In this document: piece after piece, positions 23,237 through 36,534 of the stretch
How the letters are laid out: every line of letters begins with the position of its first letter
How positions within the stretch are numbered: the stretch's first letter is position 1
DNA from: Epichloe hybrida
Lineage: Eukaryota > Ascomycota > Sordariomycetes > Hypocreales > Clavicipitaceae
Reading direction: 5' to 3'
Assembly: GCA_019022495.1 (NCBI GenBank)
Contig: JAFEKR010000031.1
Span: forward strand, 620,001 to 684,000
Length of the DNA stretch: 64,000 nucleotides
Made by a program: the position numbers and the translations under genes
The notes under the pieces: model-generated
Database searches by the model: none
Told to the model about the DNA's origin: nothing
The model's input: the letters and a program-made list of their open reading frames with translations, nothing else

Positions 23237-24632
23237 ATGTCAGTCCTCCCCGGCACGACTGAAGATGGAAAATCATCCGTCGATGTGCGCAAATTTGCCG
23301 TCACGCAAAATGCGTTTCTGCCCGCGACGAGCCCGCCAGCGTCCCTCTCGGACCCGTACTACCAGCCATGGGAGCTCATTGCGCAGCATCTGCCATGGTT
23401 GTTGGAAAGAAATCGCATCCGATCCTCCGTCGGGCAACTCCCCATCCTGTCAACCTCTCGGCTGCGATCAGAGGCTGAATGGCGGAGAGCATACGTTATA
23501 CTCGCATTCGTGACACATGCTTACGTATGGGGTGGCTACGAGCCCGAACAAGTGAGTAAGCTAGCTTGAGCTTCCTTCTCCAAGTTTCTCGCGAATCGAG
23601 GAGGCAGGCCCCCCTCCCCCCCCCCGCTGACGATTCTTCAATTTTTTTTAATTTTAATCTTTTTCGTTTCCCTCCTAGGTCCTCCCGCCGCAAATCACCG
23701 TTCCTTTCTTGAGAGTGTCGAGCCATCTAGAGGTACCGCCTGCTTTGACATATGCCGGAGCCAATCTGTGGAACTTCCTCTCGGATGGAGACGACTTCTC
23801 CAACATTGACGAGCTACGGCTCTCCGTCTCCTTCACAGGCAGCGAGTCGGAGTCTTGGTTCCTCCTCATCAGCGTTGCCATGGAAGCCAGAGCGGCGGAT
23901 ATCCTGCACACCATGACGGCGGCCCTGGGAGCCGTCAGGACCCGGGAATACAACATAGTCACTCTCGCCCTCGGCGAGCTCCGCCGGTGCATCGACGGGG
24001 TCGCCGCCTTGCTGGACCGCATGCACGAGAAGTGCGACCCCATGGTGTTCTACCATCAGATCAGACCGTTCCTCGCCGGAAGCATGAACATGGAGGCTGC
24101 CGGCCTCCCAAGGGGCCTCTTCTACGACCGGGGAGACGGGAAGGGGGAGTGGAGGCAGTACCGCGGGGGCAGCAACGGCCAGAGCTCCCTCATCCAATTC
24201 TTCGATGTCATCCTGGGCGTAGAGCACCGCACCCACGGGAGCTCGGGACAACAGAGCTTCCACGCAGAAGTCAGGGACTACATGCCCGGCCCCCACCGCC
24301 GTTTTCTCGCGCAAGTTGCTCGGATGGGCAGCATCCGGGAGCTTGCTCTGGCGGAGCCCAGCACGGCTGAGCAGCATCGCCTGCGAGAGGCATACACGGC
24401 CGCGACCGACGCGCTGAGTGTGTTCCGCGACAAGCACATCAGGATCGTGACGAGATACATCATCCTGCCTTCTAGGCAGCCATGGAAAGGCGGCTCGCGC
24501 ATGAACCTGGCCACGCCGTCGTCGGCGCGCAAAGGTGAAGAGGGTTTGATGGGGACCGGGGGCACGCAGTTGATTCCGTTCTTGCGGACGTCGAGGGATG
24601 AGACATTGCTGGCTGGGAGGCTGGAGGAGTAG
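23237..24632 (+). CDS. BNA2: Indoleamine 2,3-dioxygenase family protein
   Basis: This heme dioxygenase opens the indole ring of tryptophan to N-formylkynurenine, the first step of de novo NAD synthesis. The exons are 23237-23551 and 23679-24632, giving 422 residues with a phase-0 join (GTGAGT donor, CTCCTAG acceptor). Family blocks include YVWGGYEPEQVLPP, LEVPPALTYAGANLWNF, and the heme-ligand region RDYMPGPHRRFL with the proximal histidine at about H311. FYHQIRPFLAG and GGSNGQSSLIQFFD, also typical, are present. The C-terminal 60 or so residues are Ser/Gly-rich and variable. The gene pairs with kynureninase across a shared promoter. Confidence 0.93.
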
Positions 24633-24969
24633 ACGAGGCGACTGACAGTCGCAACTTATGTGAACATGTATATACATATGCTTAGATGTTAACACTATAG
24701 AGCTGCAACTCTGGATCGTGGCAGCAAGCGACAACTCACAAGTTTTTAACCATTTTTTTTTTTTTTTGCTCGAGAACGCTGATGAGATAGATGTGGTAGC
24801 ATATTGCTTCTAAAATAGACAGAGCAAAGCAATAGACTAGAAACTATTTATTGAGAATTATTCTTCTCTACTAAGGAATTTTAAATCTAGCCAACTGTTT
24901 AGTCTAAACTTGCCGTAAAAAAAAAAAACCACACATTTGATGTAATAATTCGCTCGCTTTTCAAAACTC
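24633..24969. other. Short AT-rich intergenic stretch
   Basis: This lies between the 3' ends of two convergent genes. It is AT-rich with T- and A-runs (24752-24767, 24916-24928). No gene is seen. Confidence 0.5.
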
Positions 24970-25948
24970 TCACTCCGTTGAATGCTTGCCTGGGGGAATC
25001 GTCCCCTTCCTATTTCCCAAGAACCTCTCGGCCGGACGGCGATGCATAGACCAGCCCTCCTTGACCCTCTCCCCCGGTAAAATGAGTGTATGCTCCATCA
25101 GACAGCTGTCGTCCTCCATGACGCAGCCCATCAATATATTGCTGTTCGATCGGAGGACGCAGCGGTTTCCAATCTTGATACTGTCCAGTTGGATGCTGCC
25201 CCTCCTGTCCAGGTGCGAGATGATGGCGGCGTTGTCCACCACAACACGGTCTCCCATCTCAATCAGATCCGGCTCCGTGAGCATGAGGCTCGGATTGCCG
25301 CTTGCAAAGAGCGCGCAGTCGTTGCCGATCCTGGCGCCCAGTGCTCGGTAGTACAGAACGAGCCACTGGGTGCCTGTCAAGAGGCTGACGATGCCGCCCT
25401 TGTCGACGTAGCAGTGCTGGATCAGCTTCTCCACCGCGATGAGTATCTGCCATCGCTGGCAGTACGATGACTTGTCCCAGTCGTAGATGCCGGGCTTGTA
25501 TACCCCAATCAGAGCCTTCTTCATCAAGTAGACGAAACCGAGCGCCATGAGGGCAGATAGAAGAGTCAGGAAGATGGTGCCGACGGTGTTTAAGAGGTAA
25601 AAGACGACCGGGTCGTATTTGGTTTCCAAGTGCGTGAAATGCATGGTGAAGATCCATGCTGCGAACTTCATCGATGACAGTGCGGGGACGTTCCAATAGA
25701 ACTCGGTGAAGGCAGTCATGAACATGGAGAATCCAAGCGTCCCGGACGGAGATAGCATGAAGTATGGTGCTTTTCTCAAGTGATGTGCTCTGTGAAACGG
25801 GCGGTCATGTCGAGATCCCTTTCGCGCTCGGGTCTGGGAATCGTCTTTAGCCGGGTGCCTGTTTTGATGCGGCCTGGCTTCGCCTTGTTCCATTCGAGAA
25901 GCAGCATGATGGCTCAAGTCCACCAGCGTGATGTCACTGTTCTTCCGA

Positions 25949-25979
<31 letters not shown>

Positions 25980-28900
25980 TACCCGTCATTTCAGCTTCCT
26001 CGGCCGTGGAGGGCAGTGTCGGGCCATCCCAAAGACGGTGTGCTAGGCTGTCAGAGTGCGCCACATCGCCATTTTTGGCGCCGACAAAAGTTTCGTCGGG
26101 AGCATATTCCTTGCCTCGTCGTGTGAGGGTCCCGAAACCGATCATTGTTCGTTCGCCCACGGTGACACCGGGAAGCAGGCAGGCGTGGTCCCCGAGCACA
26201 GCCTCGTCACGGATAGTTATCACCCCGGAACTGTGTTCATCAGACGTCAGCAATTGGCAGTTGGAGCCAAAGGTGACGTCGTTTCCAATGTCCAGGAGGT
26301 GGTAGTCGGCCACGGTTGGACCGACGTTGGGCCAGCAGACTCTTTTGCCTATCTTGGCACCCAACAACCGCAATGTCAGAGATCGTGCGCCGTGATGTTG
26401 GCCCAGAAGCTCGTTCATCTCAACAAGTTGGTCTTCGGGATACAAAGTTTTCATGAATGTGGACCTCCACGATGGGAAACCACCCTTGGCCTGCGAAGTG
26501 TCTGTCGGCAAGTCGCCCCAGAAGAGAATGAACAAGTACCGGAACGCAACGGCGAAGCCGAAGAACAACAATGGAGTTATGAGAACCCTGCCCATGACCG
26601 CGACGTAGTGAAAGGCAATTGCAGGATTTCCCTGATACCAGTCAATCATGACTCGGAGAGGCGTGCTGCTTCCTTGAGGCGCCTTAGACTGCACGGGAAC
26701 CTGTGCGCCCAGCCAGGGCGTCAGCGAAATCAGCAGCCCGAGCCCGTATATCGGCCATGTCAGGAGCACCGAATAAGTCCAATGAGGATCCTGGATTGGA
26801 GGACCAGCCTTGTCGGACTCACACGTCGGGGCCCTTGTCGAGTCTTGCTGCTCCCAACTCGACGAGTTCGCTCCCAGGCAGGTGTCAGGTAGCACCTCGG
26901 TTCCGGGCGCCACGATGGAAAATACTCCGATGGTTGATCGCTCTCCGATGACGATGCGAGCAAGGTACATGGTAGAGTTCTTCTCCGCAGCAAAAGGTCG
27001 ACACTCACACTTCGTCAAGCTGACTCCATCGCGAATATCTAGGAGATCCCACTCGCCCAGGACAACGCCGTTCATCTTGACGCCCTTGCCAATCTTGGCC
27101 CCCATGAGGCGACAGTACCAGCTCCTGCCAAAGTTGTTGAGGTCGAAATAACCCATGCCGCATAAGCTGGTGATCTTCTGTACCATCCACCAACGAGTGT
27201 GATATGCTCCCCACATGGGATACTGGCCTTCCTTGAGTCGTCCAACGATGATCCATTTCAAGGCAATGCCGATGAGGGGGAAGAGGACCGTGACAGAAGC
27301 CGATGCACCGAGAATCGACAGGATGAGATTGCTTATTCTCCCCGGAAAAACACTGTTGTTTTCCCAGAATCTCGTCCTGCTCAGGAGCCACAGCTGAATA
27401 GTCCACTGCGCAGATCGTCGAAGCGGATACAAAATGAGCACAGGCAGTAGCTGCAGGAGCATAAGCGGCCACCTTGTGGAACTCAGTAGTTCGCTTGTGT
27501 CGACTCGAACGTTGCTCTCGGCGTTTTCCATTATCTGAGGCTCGATGGACCTTGCGATTGCTTCGACTGTGGCACTTTTTGCCAACACGGTGTGTGTCAG
27601 GTCGATGTTGAATTCGGCTCTCAACCGGCGCATCAGTTTCTCGGCCTGATCCGAGGTACCCCCAAGCTGGTAAAAGTTGCTCTCGGTGTCGATTTCCTCA
27701 GAGTCGCATGATAAAGTGTTTGCAAATGCATCTCTTACCTGATCTCTGATGGATTGCCGTGGGTTTTCGTGAGACCGTTTCCGGAGTTGCTTCCTCAATT
27801 TCTGCAACTCTGCCTCGTTCACTGACCCATCCTCATTTTTCGGTAGCGCAACGGACAGCATGTAGATGTTGTTGGGAACCATGTATCCGTGAGTGGATAT
27901 GGTCATCAGGCGACGAATGTATTCTTCCCAGTCATCCCTCATGGATCGCAAAGACGCGAGAGCAATCTCCGGGGCGAGAAACGCTTCATAACTGTCATAT
28001 CTGTCTTTCCGCAGACAAGCTCGAAAGTTGGACGGTATGATGGAGTTGATGATGTTTGTGAGAGCTTCGCCATCAATGTGACACTGACGTCGATCGATCG
28101 GCTTCATGAAAGAAGTATCCGGCGGAGGACAAGTAGCCTCCCAATGCCTGGCCAAATACGTTGTGTCGCTTGACAGGGAGGGCAAGTGAAACCGCTGCTG
28201 TAATCGTGTGCGGATGGGTTCTCCATTCCTCAGAGGGAGAGAATCCATGTACACTATGGCCATTGGCCATTTCACTCGATCCAGATTCGATTCTAGTAAG
28301 GCATCGTGCAGTGTCCGTAATCCAACACGAGGGGCCTCTGGACTGCATACCAGAATGACAGCCACGTCTTGAACGAGGATGTTGTGTGAGGTCGGGAAAG
28401 CAAGAACCTGGGCAACCCGTCGATAAATGGGCGAGTCTTCCGTCTCTGTCGCCGCCATGATCGCTTCCTCGATCTCATGGGGCATAATTTTGGTTCCGTC
28501 GCATTGAATACTGTAGTCATTGGCACCGATAGCACCCAGGAATCCGTCGTTGTATGACTTGTCCGCATCTTCACTCTGTGGTGCTAGCGTCTTGCCACTG
28601 AGGGTAGAGAATTTACTACTCTTGCGTCTTCCAGGGGCTATGTGATTCTGTGATGTGCGACGATTGCTGTTTCGTCTTGAGAAAGAACCCGTTCTCCTCG
28701 GTTCTGACCCGCGCCGCCAGTTGTGCAAATCTTGCTCCCAAGCCTCAGTAGCAGTGGTGGTGGTGGTCTTGTGGGATGGTTCCGAATGTTTTCTGGCGAC
28801 AGGTGATGGTGACGTTACTTCCCATCTATTATTATGTGGTCAGCTTTCAATATGCGAGGCGATCAAGGTAGGGTTCTGGTGCTTACTCGGGCTCAAGCGG

Positions 28901-30209
28901 ATCAGTAACTGATGCACAACCAAAAACGTCATGAATCAGGCCGGCAAGTTGAGGCGAGATGTACCCGTCCGCTCCACAAGCCAGGCGGAAGTTGCTACTC
29001 GCAACCAGCTCGGGTTGAAATGGAGCATTGGCCAGGACGCTTCGATGAGTCGCCTGCGAAGCTATGAACCAGGAAGGTTCCACGGTTCGGACGCTCCTCC
29101 AGAAGCTAGCCATGTTTGTCGGAGAGCAGCAGACGACAGAGCCACCGGAGACGATGGGTGCCAAGAATACTCTACTTAAACCACTGTTGACGCAAGTTTG
29201 TTAGATTCTGCATCAGTAGCAAGCTCGTCCGGTGAACTTACGTGTCGCGCACCGAGGCCATGCTGAGCCCTCTGTCATCGGAGGTCAATTTCCACGATTC
29301 GGCAGCAGCATATGCTTCCTTTAGCAGATCATGTACTCTAATCTTGACCAGCTCCCTGTTCAACCAAGGACTGTTGTTGAATATCATCATGCAGACTTGG
29401 TCGGCTCTGTTAGCCTTTGGCCGTGGCAGAACCGAGGCATCCACATCTCGACCCTTCTCATCCCGAAGCCACGATTTCGCGCCAAGCTCGGCGGTTATCA
29501 CCTTGATATTGTGTTGTTGAATCCAGTCACGCATACCATCGAGTGTCTGATTCTCACCCCCTGGCTTGATAACACAGTTCGCCCTCACTCTGCTGAGATC
29601 GGACTGGAGCTGAGATTGTGACTGGCCTGGCGCGATTGGAACTGCAACGTAGTACGTTGCAACGGCTAGAGAAAGCGCCGTCAGGAGCGGTCCATCCGGA
29701 AGAAGTATTGCCACCACCGGCCTCCTGTCATCGTGTTTGATGGGTAGCGAAAACTTGGACACAAACTCGTTGAGTTGACGATGTGTGATGAAGCCCCGGC
29801 GACGATCAGAGTAGAGTGCTGGTAGATCCGTGTTGGCGAGGAAGCCATGAAAAGAACTGTACGATTGCTTGACGATATTCTCGGTGGACTGCAACAGTCT
29901 CACCGCGTCACCTTGCTGCGATGCATAAGTGGCAGGTGGGAGTCCTTTGGTCAATCGAGTGAAATGATAAAACAGAGAGGAAGGGGGCCATGGACCCGAG
30001 AGCTCGGTGAGAACGAGGTACAAAATGTGAACGGGCCGATAGGGATCGATAGGGTATGAAGGTATCGAGGCCAAGATGATTGGCTTGGAGATTTTCCTAT
30101 CGGTCAACGCTTGGAAACTGGAGTTGTTCCTCACTTCTGGCAAAGGTATCCCGTAGAGCCGAAAAAACAGCGTCGTCACCTCGGCGGAAGCTTCTGAAAA
30201 CCACTCCAT
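24970..30209 (-). CDS. Poly-lysine-synthetase-like membrane protein with degenerate adenylation domain, carrier domain and three left-handed beta-helix domains
   Basis: The exons are 29242-30209, 28887-29183 and 24970-28825 (minus), giving 1706 residues, with both introns in frame. The order seen is: an AMP-binding-like region (about 150-640); a carrier domain with NFYQLGGTS (pantetheine serine S813); then six membrane segments in three pairs, alternating with three hexapeptide-repeat domains (GAKIGKGVKMNG, GAKIGKRVCWPN and GARIGNDCALF openings). This matches epsilon-poly-lysine synthetase and the NRPS-like terminal domain family. The adenylation part is odd. Where the ATP-binding TSGTTG-type loop belongs it reads IFNNSPWLNRELV. 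The A4 and A5 (YGMTE) motifs are not recognisable. The A10 lysine position reads NGEPIR instead of NGKxxR. A Ser/Arg-rich disordered insert (about 435-480) replaces the A5-A7 region. I infer it cannot activate its own substrate. Confidence 0.8.
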
Positions 30210-33200
30210 GACGGGAGCAACCGTCCACCGTTGCTTAATCAGTAATCAGTAGTCTGCGTTGCTGGTTAGAAAGAGGACTGACTGACCCAGGGTCCCGAAC
30301 AAGTGTGCCAAGAGGACTTGCCTTTACTTAAACAACCAACCCGCCCCGTGCTGTCGGGATTCCTTTGTGCAAAGACGGAAAATCATTATGACTCCTGACT
30401 CCTCTGCCTGTGAGTACTGAGATCTGCGATGCTGAACCGAGCCAAAGATGTCTGCGATCATGTCCTGCAGGTCGACACATGACGAATGTGGCTTCTCATT
30501 CCTGGAACTTCTTCAAGGTCTTGTCCTAAACCTGCCAGTTCGTTCGTGCATAGACTGACTACTAAACATCTTCCAATTAGAATATCTTTGTCTGGAATCT
30601 GGGTTCAGGGTGCCGCGCTAAGACGGCGCTTGTAAGAGAAGATTAAGTCAGCCACCTACTCAGTGTGCGACCGCCGACTACCCGGTGCGCCTCTTTCCGG
30701 ATTTGATTGCGCCACAGATGCATATTCGGCAGCGGAGAGGCCCCGAGGTGTCGATGAAGCAAGAACTCAAGGGGGCCCGGAGGGATGGCATGGAAGGCAT
30801 GGATGGCACTTGTCTCGTGAATGGAATGTTCAATGGACTCAATTGAGCGGGGACGGCAGGTGACCTGACAGGTGACCTGCCGGGTGCGCTTTCCGAGCCT
30901 CTGATAATTAGTAGAAGCGGACCCCGCTTTGAAACCCTTGCTGGTATGTGTACTCCGTAGTACTCCGTAGTACATACGGATTATGGGGTACGTACCACCG
31001 GATAGATCGCGACCACGAGGCGGCGAGCTGAGTCGGGGAGGGATAATCACTTGCGCCGCCGCCAGCATCCTTGTGGCCATGTGCGACGGGCGGTACGTAC
31101 TCTGATGAAAGCTTGGCAAAAGGAGCAGAAGGAAGAGGAAATGTCCCGGGCTGCCAAATTTCTGTTGGCAAATATCCGTCACAAACGACTGGTCATCGCT
31201 GACCACAGAGACATTCTTGCAAAGACTGCGTGACAGCTCTGATACAAGGTCCATGCTCCGAGATATGTTTCACAGTGCCGGTACAAGCTCCGAGGGCACG
31301 GCACCGTCTTCCGCGGCCACATGAAGACAAGCTCACCAAGACACTAGTCCATCCTGGCAGATTTCATCGGACTCTTTTGTCCGAGAGGCCCAGGAAGGAA
31401 CCAGAAACCACGAATCGACCCGTCGTTCAATCAAGCATCGAGATGGTTGTTGCCGGGCGGGATGTTACGAATGACTTGTTGGGGAGAGCACTTGCTTGCT
31501 TCTATGATGGGCAGCTGACGCTGCAAAATATGCTGTTGCCTACAGTTGCAAATCTCTAGCGGAAAGTCGTTGGTCGTTTAGAAGGTGATCAGGGCTGGTC
31601 ATCTGGTAGGTTCTCGCCCTGGGCTTGAGAAGATGCTGTCCGCGGTCATGGAGCCGAGACTCTTTGTCTGCATAATTTCATCAAGACCCCTTCCCGTTCT
31701 ACACCCACCCACTGCTGTTATTTCATGCTCGAAAGTGTGACAATAGTCTCTGTGCAGACACAACTGCTTTCCAGCCAGGTTGTTGGCCCTTCGTGTAATG
31801 CAACCGATCTAATTGAGCTTCATGCGTAGCTTGGTTGCGGACTTGCAGATCCATGACAAACGCTAGCTAGCCGTGATCTCTGCGGAGCTTGTCAAATCGA
31901 CTATTCCGAAACCACAATGTCCGCGTTAATACCAAAAACAGTAAGACGATTGTCAGATCAATAAGCAAGCTTTGCAGCTACCCGCCATCAGACCTACCAA
32001 TGACCACCCCGACGTCACCAAACCCTTCGTCTCAACTAACTTCCTCCAAGATCCAGAGTCACGAAATATACAGCCCCCCGACATCAACTCTCGTAACATT
32101 CAGCACGCCGTCAGGTTTCGGCCAAGAAATTGAAGATAATCTTCTTGTATAGAGTGATACTAGACTTACATTCTGTAGCTCTTAGTAACAAAATGTCGAC
32201 ACTGTTCATTGCTATGAACTCATTGCCATACCGCCTATCGAGTGGCAGTCAACTACTGGATGGCCGTCAAATTTCCTCAATCCCTGAGTCACGCGTGAAC
32301 CTTGTCCGTGTTTCTTTGAATTTCAGCAAGGAAGGGGAGCGTTTACATCCCAGTCAAGCCTAGCCTCACACCAAAGGCGTACATCGTCACACAATTCTAG
32401 CAGGAATGTTTCTTCCCGTGATGGTTTCCGCCACCCGAACGACAATACTGCAGGATGGGCATAAGCGTTGAACTTGTCTAGCAACACAATTCCATTTGCA
32501 GTTATGAGCGACGCTTAGTGACGCGTACTGAGAAGGTGGGATAGAGAACAAGGTGATGCGACGAAATCAAGTACATGGTTCTCAGCGCAGTGCTTGCTCA
32601 TTGGAGCAGCACCTACAGATGGACTAAGGATCCTTATTCTACTATTGGCTCTTAAAGCTGCGAGCAGGATACATGCCTAGTCTTCACAATGTCCAGTGCA
32701 CAGAGATTAGTCCAATCAAATGAAGATAGCTATTCTTGCTGACGGGTAACGATTACATCTTCGAGTACACTAGGCTTTTTGACGATGATGCTTGTAAGGC
32801 TTTCATCGAATCTGGAAACCTGTGATTTTTTATATAGGCTACGCAAGACTGGATTTCTCGCCTCCTTGACCATACGGAGGTCCATCCACAAAATGGACTG
32901 CATGTGTAATTGATGAATTTGAAGTTTTATTTTTAGGTATCCAGAGAAGTCATTCTTGAAACAGTATTTGATAGAGATTACGCTTTATATAAGAGAAATA
33001 CTCGCTACACTTGACTAGGGGACATTAACTAACCCTATGATATATGTGGCTAGCCTAGAAACAGATCAGGAGCTGCAAGATGCCACACGTTCGCCGTGGC
33101 ACATGTGTAATCAGCAATATATATTCAGCTTCAAACGAATACAACCTTCGCCTATAGAGAGACAGAATATCACGTTGGCTACCAACCGCACTGCACGGCT

Positions 33201-33226
33201 GTTTCAACTAGTGTAGCAGTCACAAG
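30210..33226. other. Intergenic region left of the retrotransposon
   Basis: It begins with the promoter of the synthetase-like gene. TACTCCGTA words lie at 30952-30975. From about 31,600 the sequence becomes more AT-rich. Open frames here are short and show no known domain. A possible decayed coding stretch is listed separately at 32749-32908. Confidence 0.45.
32749..32908 (+). pseudogene. Possible remnant of an unidentified coding sequence
   Basis: One frame reads DYIFEYTRLFDDDACKAFIE, then two stops, then DWISRLLDHTEVHPQNGLHV and a stop. The composition looks protein-like on both sides of the stops, and those stops are of the kind RIP makes. I do not recognise the family. Support is weak. 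Confidence 0.2.
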
Positions 33227-33478
33227 ATGGCCGAAACGTCTTTGCCTGAAGAGACTGAGAACTGTTGGCGCATTACAGAAGATTCAGCAAGGAAAGAGTT
33301 CTTGACTTTCTATCTAAAGGGACGGACTTGTGTTACATTGACTCATATTGGTGCTGCGCCTGGTTACCTATTTGATGATGGCCGTAGAAGTGACTTGAGC
33401 CTGATAAGGTGCCTTGCGCGGGCTGGCGGGGACCCGCGGTATGTCTTTCCCTTCCGACTGCACTATCACTTGTCATGA
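33227..33478 (+). CDS. Small hypothetical ORF at the left edge of the retrotransposon
   Basis: This is an 83-residue frame starting MAETSLPEETENCWRIT. It has normal base composition next to very AT-rich DNA. A GTATGT donor-like site lies inside it (about 33439), with a CTCAG acceptor near 33496; using them would change the last residues. I recognise no domain. It may be the start of a gene cut by the insertion, or chance. Confidence 0.25.
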   Translation: MAETSLPEETENCWRITEDSARKEFLTFYLKGRTCVTLTHIGAAPGYLFDDGRRSDLSLIRCLARAGGDPRYVFPFRLHYHLS

Positions 33479-33689
33479 CTCAAAGCTGTCTCAGATCTCG
33501 TCGCCACCTCGTCCTCGTGGAGGCAGGGTGCTGAAGTCGGGATTCTCGAGATGTACTCATGATGACCCGCCACAGCGCTTGTCTTCCGGAGACTCTGCGC
33601 CGAACGCAACAGTATTATGTGAACCAACACAGGGCGGATGGGGAATGAAGTTGATCTTCTCCCGACTGTGCCACTTGTCCTAGTGGCCT

Positions 33690-33809
33690 TGTTAAGTGGG
33701 GAAATAGCTTATATAATCATGGCTGTAATAATAATTATGGAACCTTGGTAGCTAGATCAGATAGTAATTAACTATTATCATTACCTTAATCACTGAGAGT
33801 ACTATTACA
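33690..33809 (+). repeat. Left LTR
   Basis: This 120-bp repeat starts TG and ends CA. It differs from the right LTR at four positions, all transitions (three C-to-T and one G/A difference). Three T-for-C changes are on this copy and the fourth difference is A on the right copy. There are no length differences. Confidence 0.95.
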
Positions 33810-36534
33810 TGGTGATGAGACTGGGACCTTTGTGTATTATTACTATCTTGGAACGGACTTGAAATTATCTAATGTAATTAATTATCTCTAAGAACGCGAA
33901 AGAGTTAAGGCTAACGCTAAACGAACGAGAGATAATTAAATAAAGATAATACAAAGAGTGGCGTTTTGTGTGAAATCACTAGATTACGGCTAAGGTTAGA
34001 AATAGGATAATGGATATATCCTAGGAGCTACGGTTGCCTAATGATAAAGGATGAGAGATAAGGTCTAATCCTAACTGCGGCTAGGAATGGCTTTAATTAT
34101 TAAAGCTATGATTGCTAAGGACTGCGGGACTTAAGTAATAGGTTTAAGAACTACGGGGCTTGGACGCACTAGCTAGGAGACTAACGGAGAATAACTTTAT
34201 ATCTAATGGGAGATAGAATCTAGAATAAGGCTTAAACTAGAGATCCTAAACCTTAGGAGAAACGATTAAATTAATAAATAAATAAGACTAGAATAAGCTT
34301 AGATCACAGAGATTAGCAAGAGGGAATAATTAATTAGTGGCTTATAGTAATCAATTAGCGGAATGCTATTAGATATAGCTATAGATATAGGAAGCTTATT
34401 TTATGTTAGATATAGCAAGATAAGAGAACACTTTAAACTAATTTAAGGAACTAGAGATATTAGGTTTAGACTTAAAAAACTATTCCTAGAACTTAATATT
34501 TTTAGACTTAGTAAAACGCTATTATTCCCTATAGAAAGGAATAGACGCTAATTAAGAAATAGATAAGCTAGGATAATAAAGTTACTTTCTGACTTTTTAG
34601 GACTTATAGAATTGCGCCTAAGACTAAGAAATAGGACCTAGTAGATGGTATCTAACGGACTTAGCTATAAGGCTGTACGCACTCTAAATCTCATATAAAT
34701 AAAGTATTAGATTAACTATTTTATAACTATATTTATTACTATAAAACAATAACTAACTACTAAACTTAAATAATAAACTTAAACTATGATAATCCTTAGT
34801 GTTATAGTAGGAAAAGGCACTAGCATGGAAATGCGTAATATGGCTAGATAATAGGGTTAAACCTTATGAGTTTAAGCAAGCTCTAAACTGCCTCTTTAAT
34901 TTAAAAACCATGGTTTACTAAGATAATCACACTACTATAATCTAAGGGGGGACGCACGGACTACTGCCTCACTTTTACCTTACTTTTGTCTCTATAGTAT
35001 TGCTTATCTAATCTTCTGATTAGCGGGTACTATGTGAATTGTACATTACACTATGCTTATTAGTATAGAATTTGCCTTAGGGTTAAAAACAGGAAGGTTT
35101 AGAGCGGCGATTATTACGAAGTTAGAATACACCTAACATTAGGAGTTAAGATTAGCAGAAAGAATAAGGAAGGTAGTAAATAGGTTAAGGATGGTTTTTC
35201 TTAAGTTAGAAGACACTTAGTTTTTCTTTTCTTTTTAGACTTTAGGTAACCTAATAGAAAAACTTTATTGTGGTAAGTTTTAAGTTTAACCTAATTCCTT
35301 ATCCTAATTAGAGTTCGCTATAGTGTACTCTATTCTTTATTAAAAACTCTTTCTCTTATTTACGTAGACTCTAATAATTCCCTTTATTAACCTAAGACCC
35401 TTTCCTAGTATTACTATCCACGTTACGTTTATAAATAATTCACCGCTTAAGATTCGTACATAGGAGGATCTAATCCTAGACTTTAACTTTAAATCCAAAA
35501 GAGCTTTATCTCTGTTTCACCTAAATCCTAACCCTAAATCACCTATTCCTTTGTCTAAAGTTAAAGATATTTTACCCCTTTTCCTAACTTTATTACTTTA
35601 ATCTCCTAAGACTACTAACGCTAGTAACTTAGGATAGTTAATTACTATAAATAATATCCCGCTTCCTATGATATTATATAATGTTAGTAAAATGACTTTC
35701 TCTGGATATCCTAGAGATAGACTAGCCTAAGACTATATAGACTACTATCTTACTATAGTAGCTATAGCTTAAATCCCTAATTATACTAACACTCTAGTAT
35801 ATTATAACTTTACTTAAGGTTTAAGGGGAAAGGCTATAACTTAGTATAAAGATCTAGACTATAAAGACTATAAGTAGGAAGTTCTAAAGGATAAGTTTAT
35901 AAAGAAGTTTAAGAAGCCTAATTTACTTCTAGAGGTAGTAATATAGTAAGAAGCTTATTACTTTACTAGAGAAAAGGGAGAAAGCCTAAATGCCTATATC
36001 TAAAGAGCAAAATGCCTAGTGTCTAAGGTAAGAGCAGAAGTAAGATAAGTTTTATTTATAAACTTTATAATACATATAGTAAATAGAGATTTAGATTTAT
36101 AACTATAGGAGAGAGTAGTAAATCATTTATATGCAACCAATAAATAGACATAGGGAATGGCTTTATAAGACCTTATAATATTAGATCTTAAAGTTATTTT
36201 ATATAACTATTAATCCTTTACTTCTAAAAAAATCTCCTGGCTTAGCGAAGAGTCTAGAATGCTAGATTATTCTAACCTAGTTTATATGTAAATAAAAGAA
36301 TAAGCTAAGAGAGACAAATTAGCTAATGAAGTTTAAGCCTAGAGGGATAAAAAGATAGTAAATCTAATCTGTTAACTTAAAGCTTTCTAAGCCTAAGCTA
36401 TAGGAGAACTATCTAGACTATATAGATAAATAGGACAAGGAAGATATAATGTTAATAATCCCCTCTATTTACCTAGAAAGCTAGTAATTAAACAGACATA
36501 GGGAAATAGACAATAAAATCCTGATTTCTTTTAG

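Noticed and set aside
23814..24734. Long minus-strand ORF of 306 codons opposite IDO
   Set aside because: It mirrors the IDO coding strand, and the translation is Ser/Pro/Arg-rich without family features.
30643..31254. Minus-strand ORF of 203 codons upstream of the synthetase-like gene
   Set aside because: It has no domain and crosses repeated TACTCCGTA words, and its composition is that of intergenic DNA.
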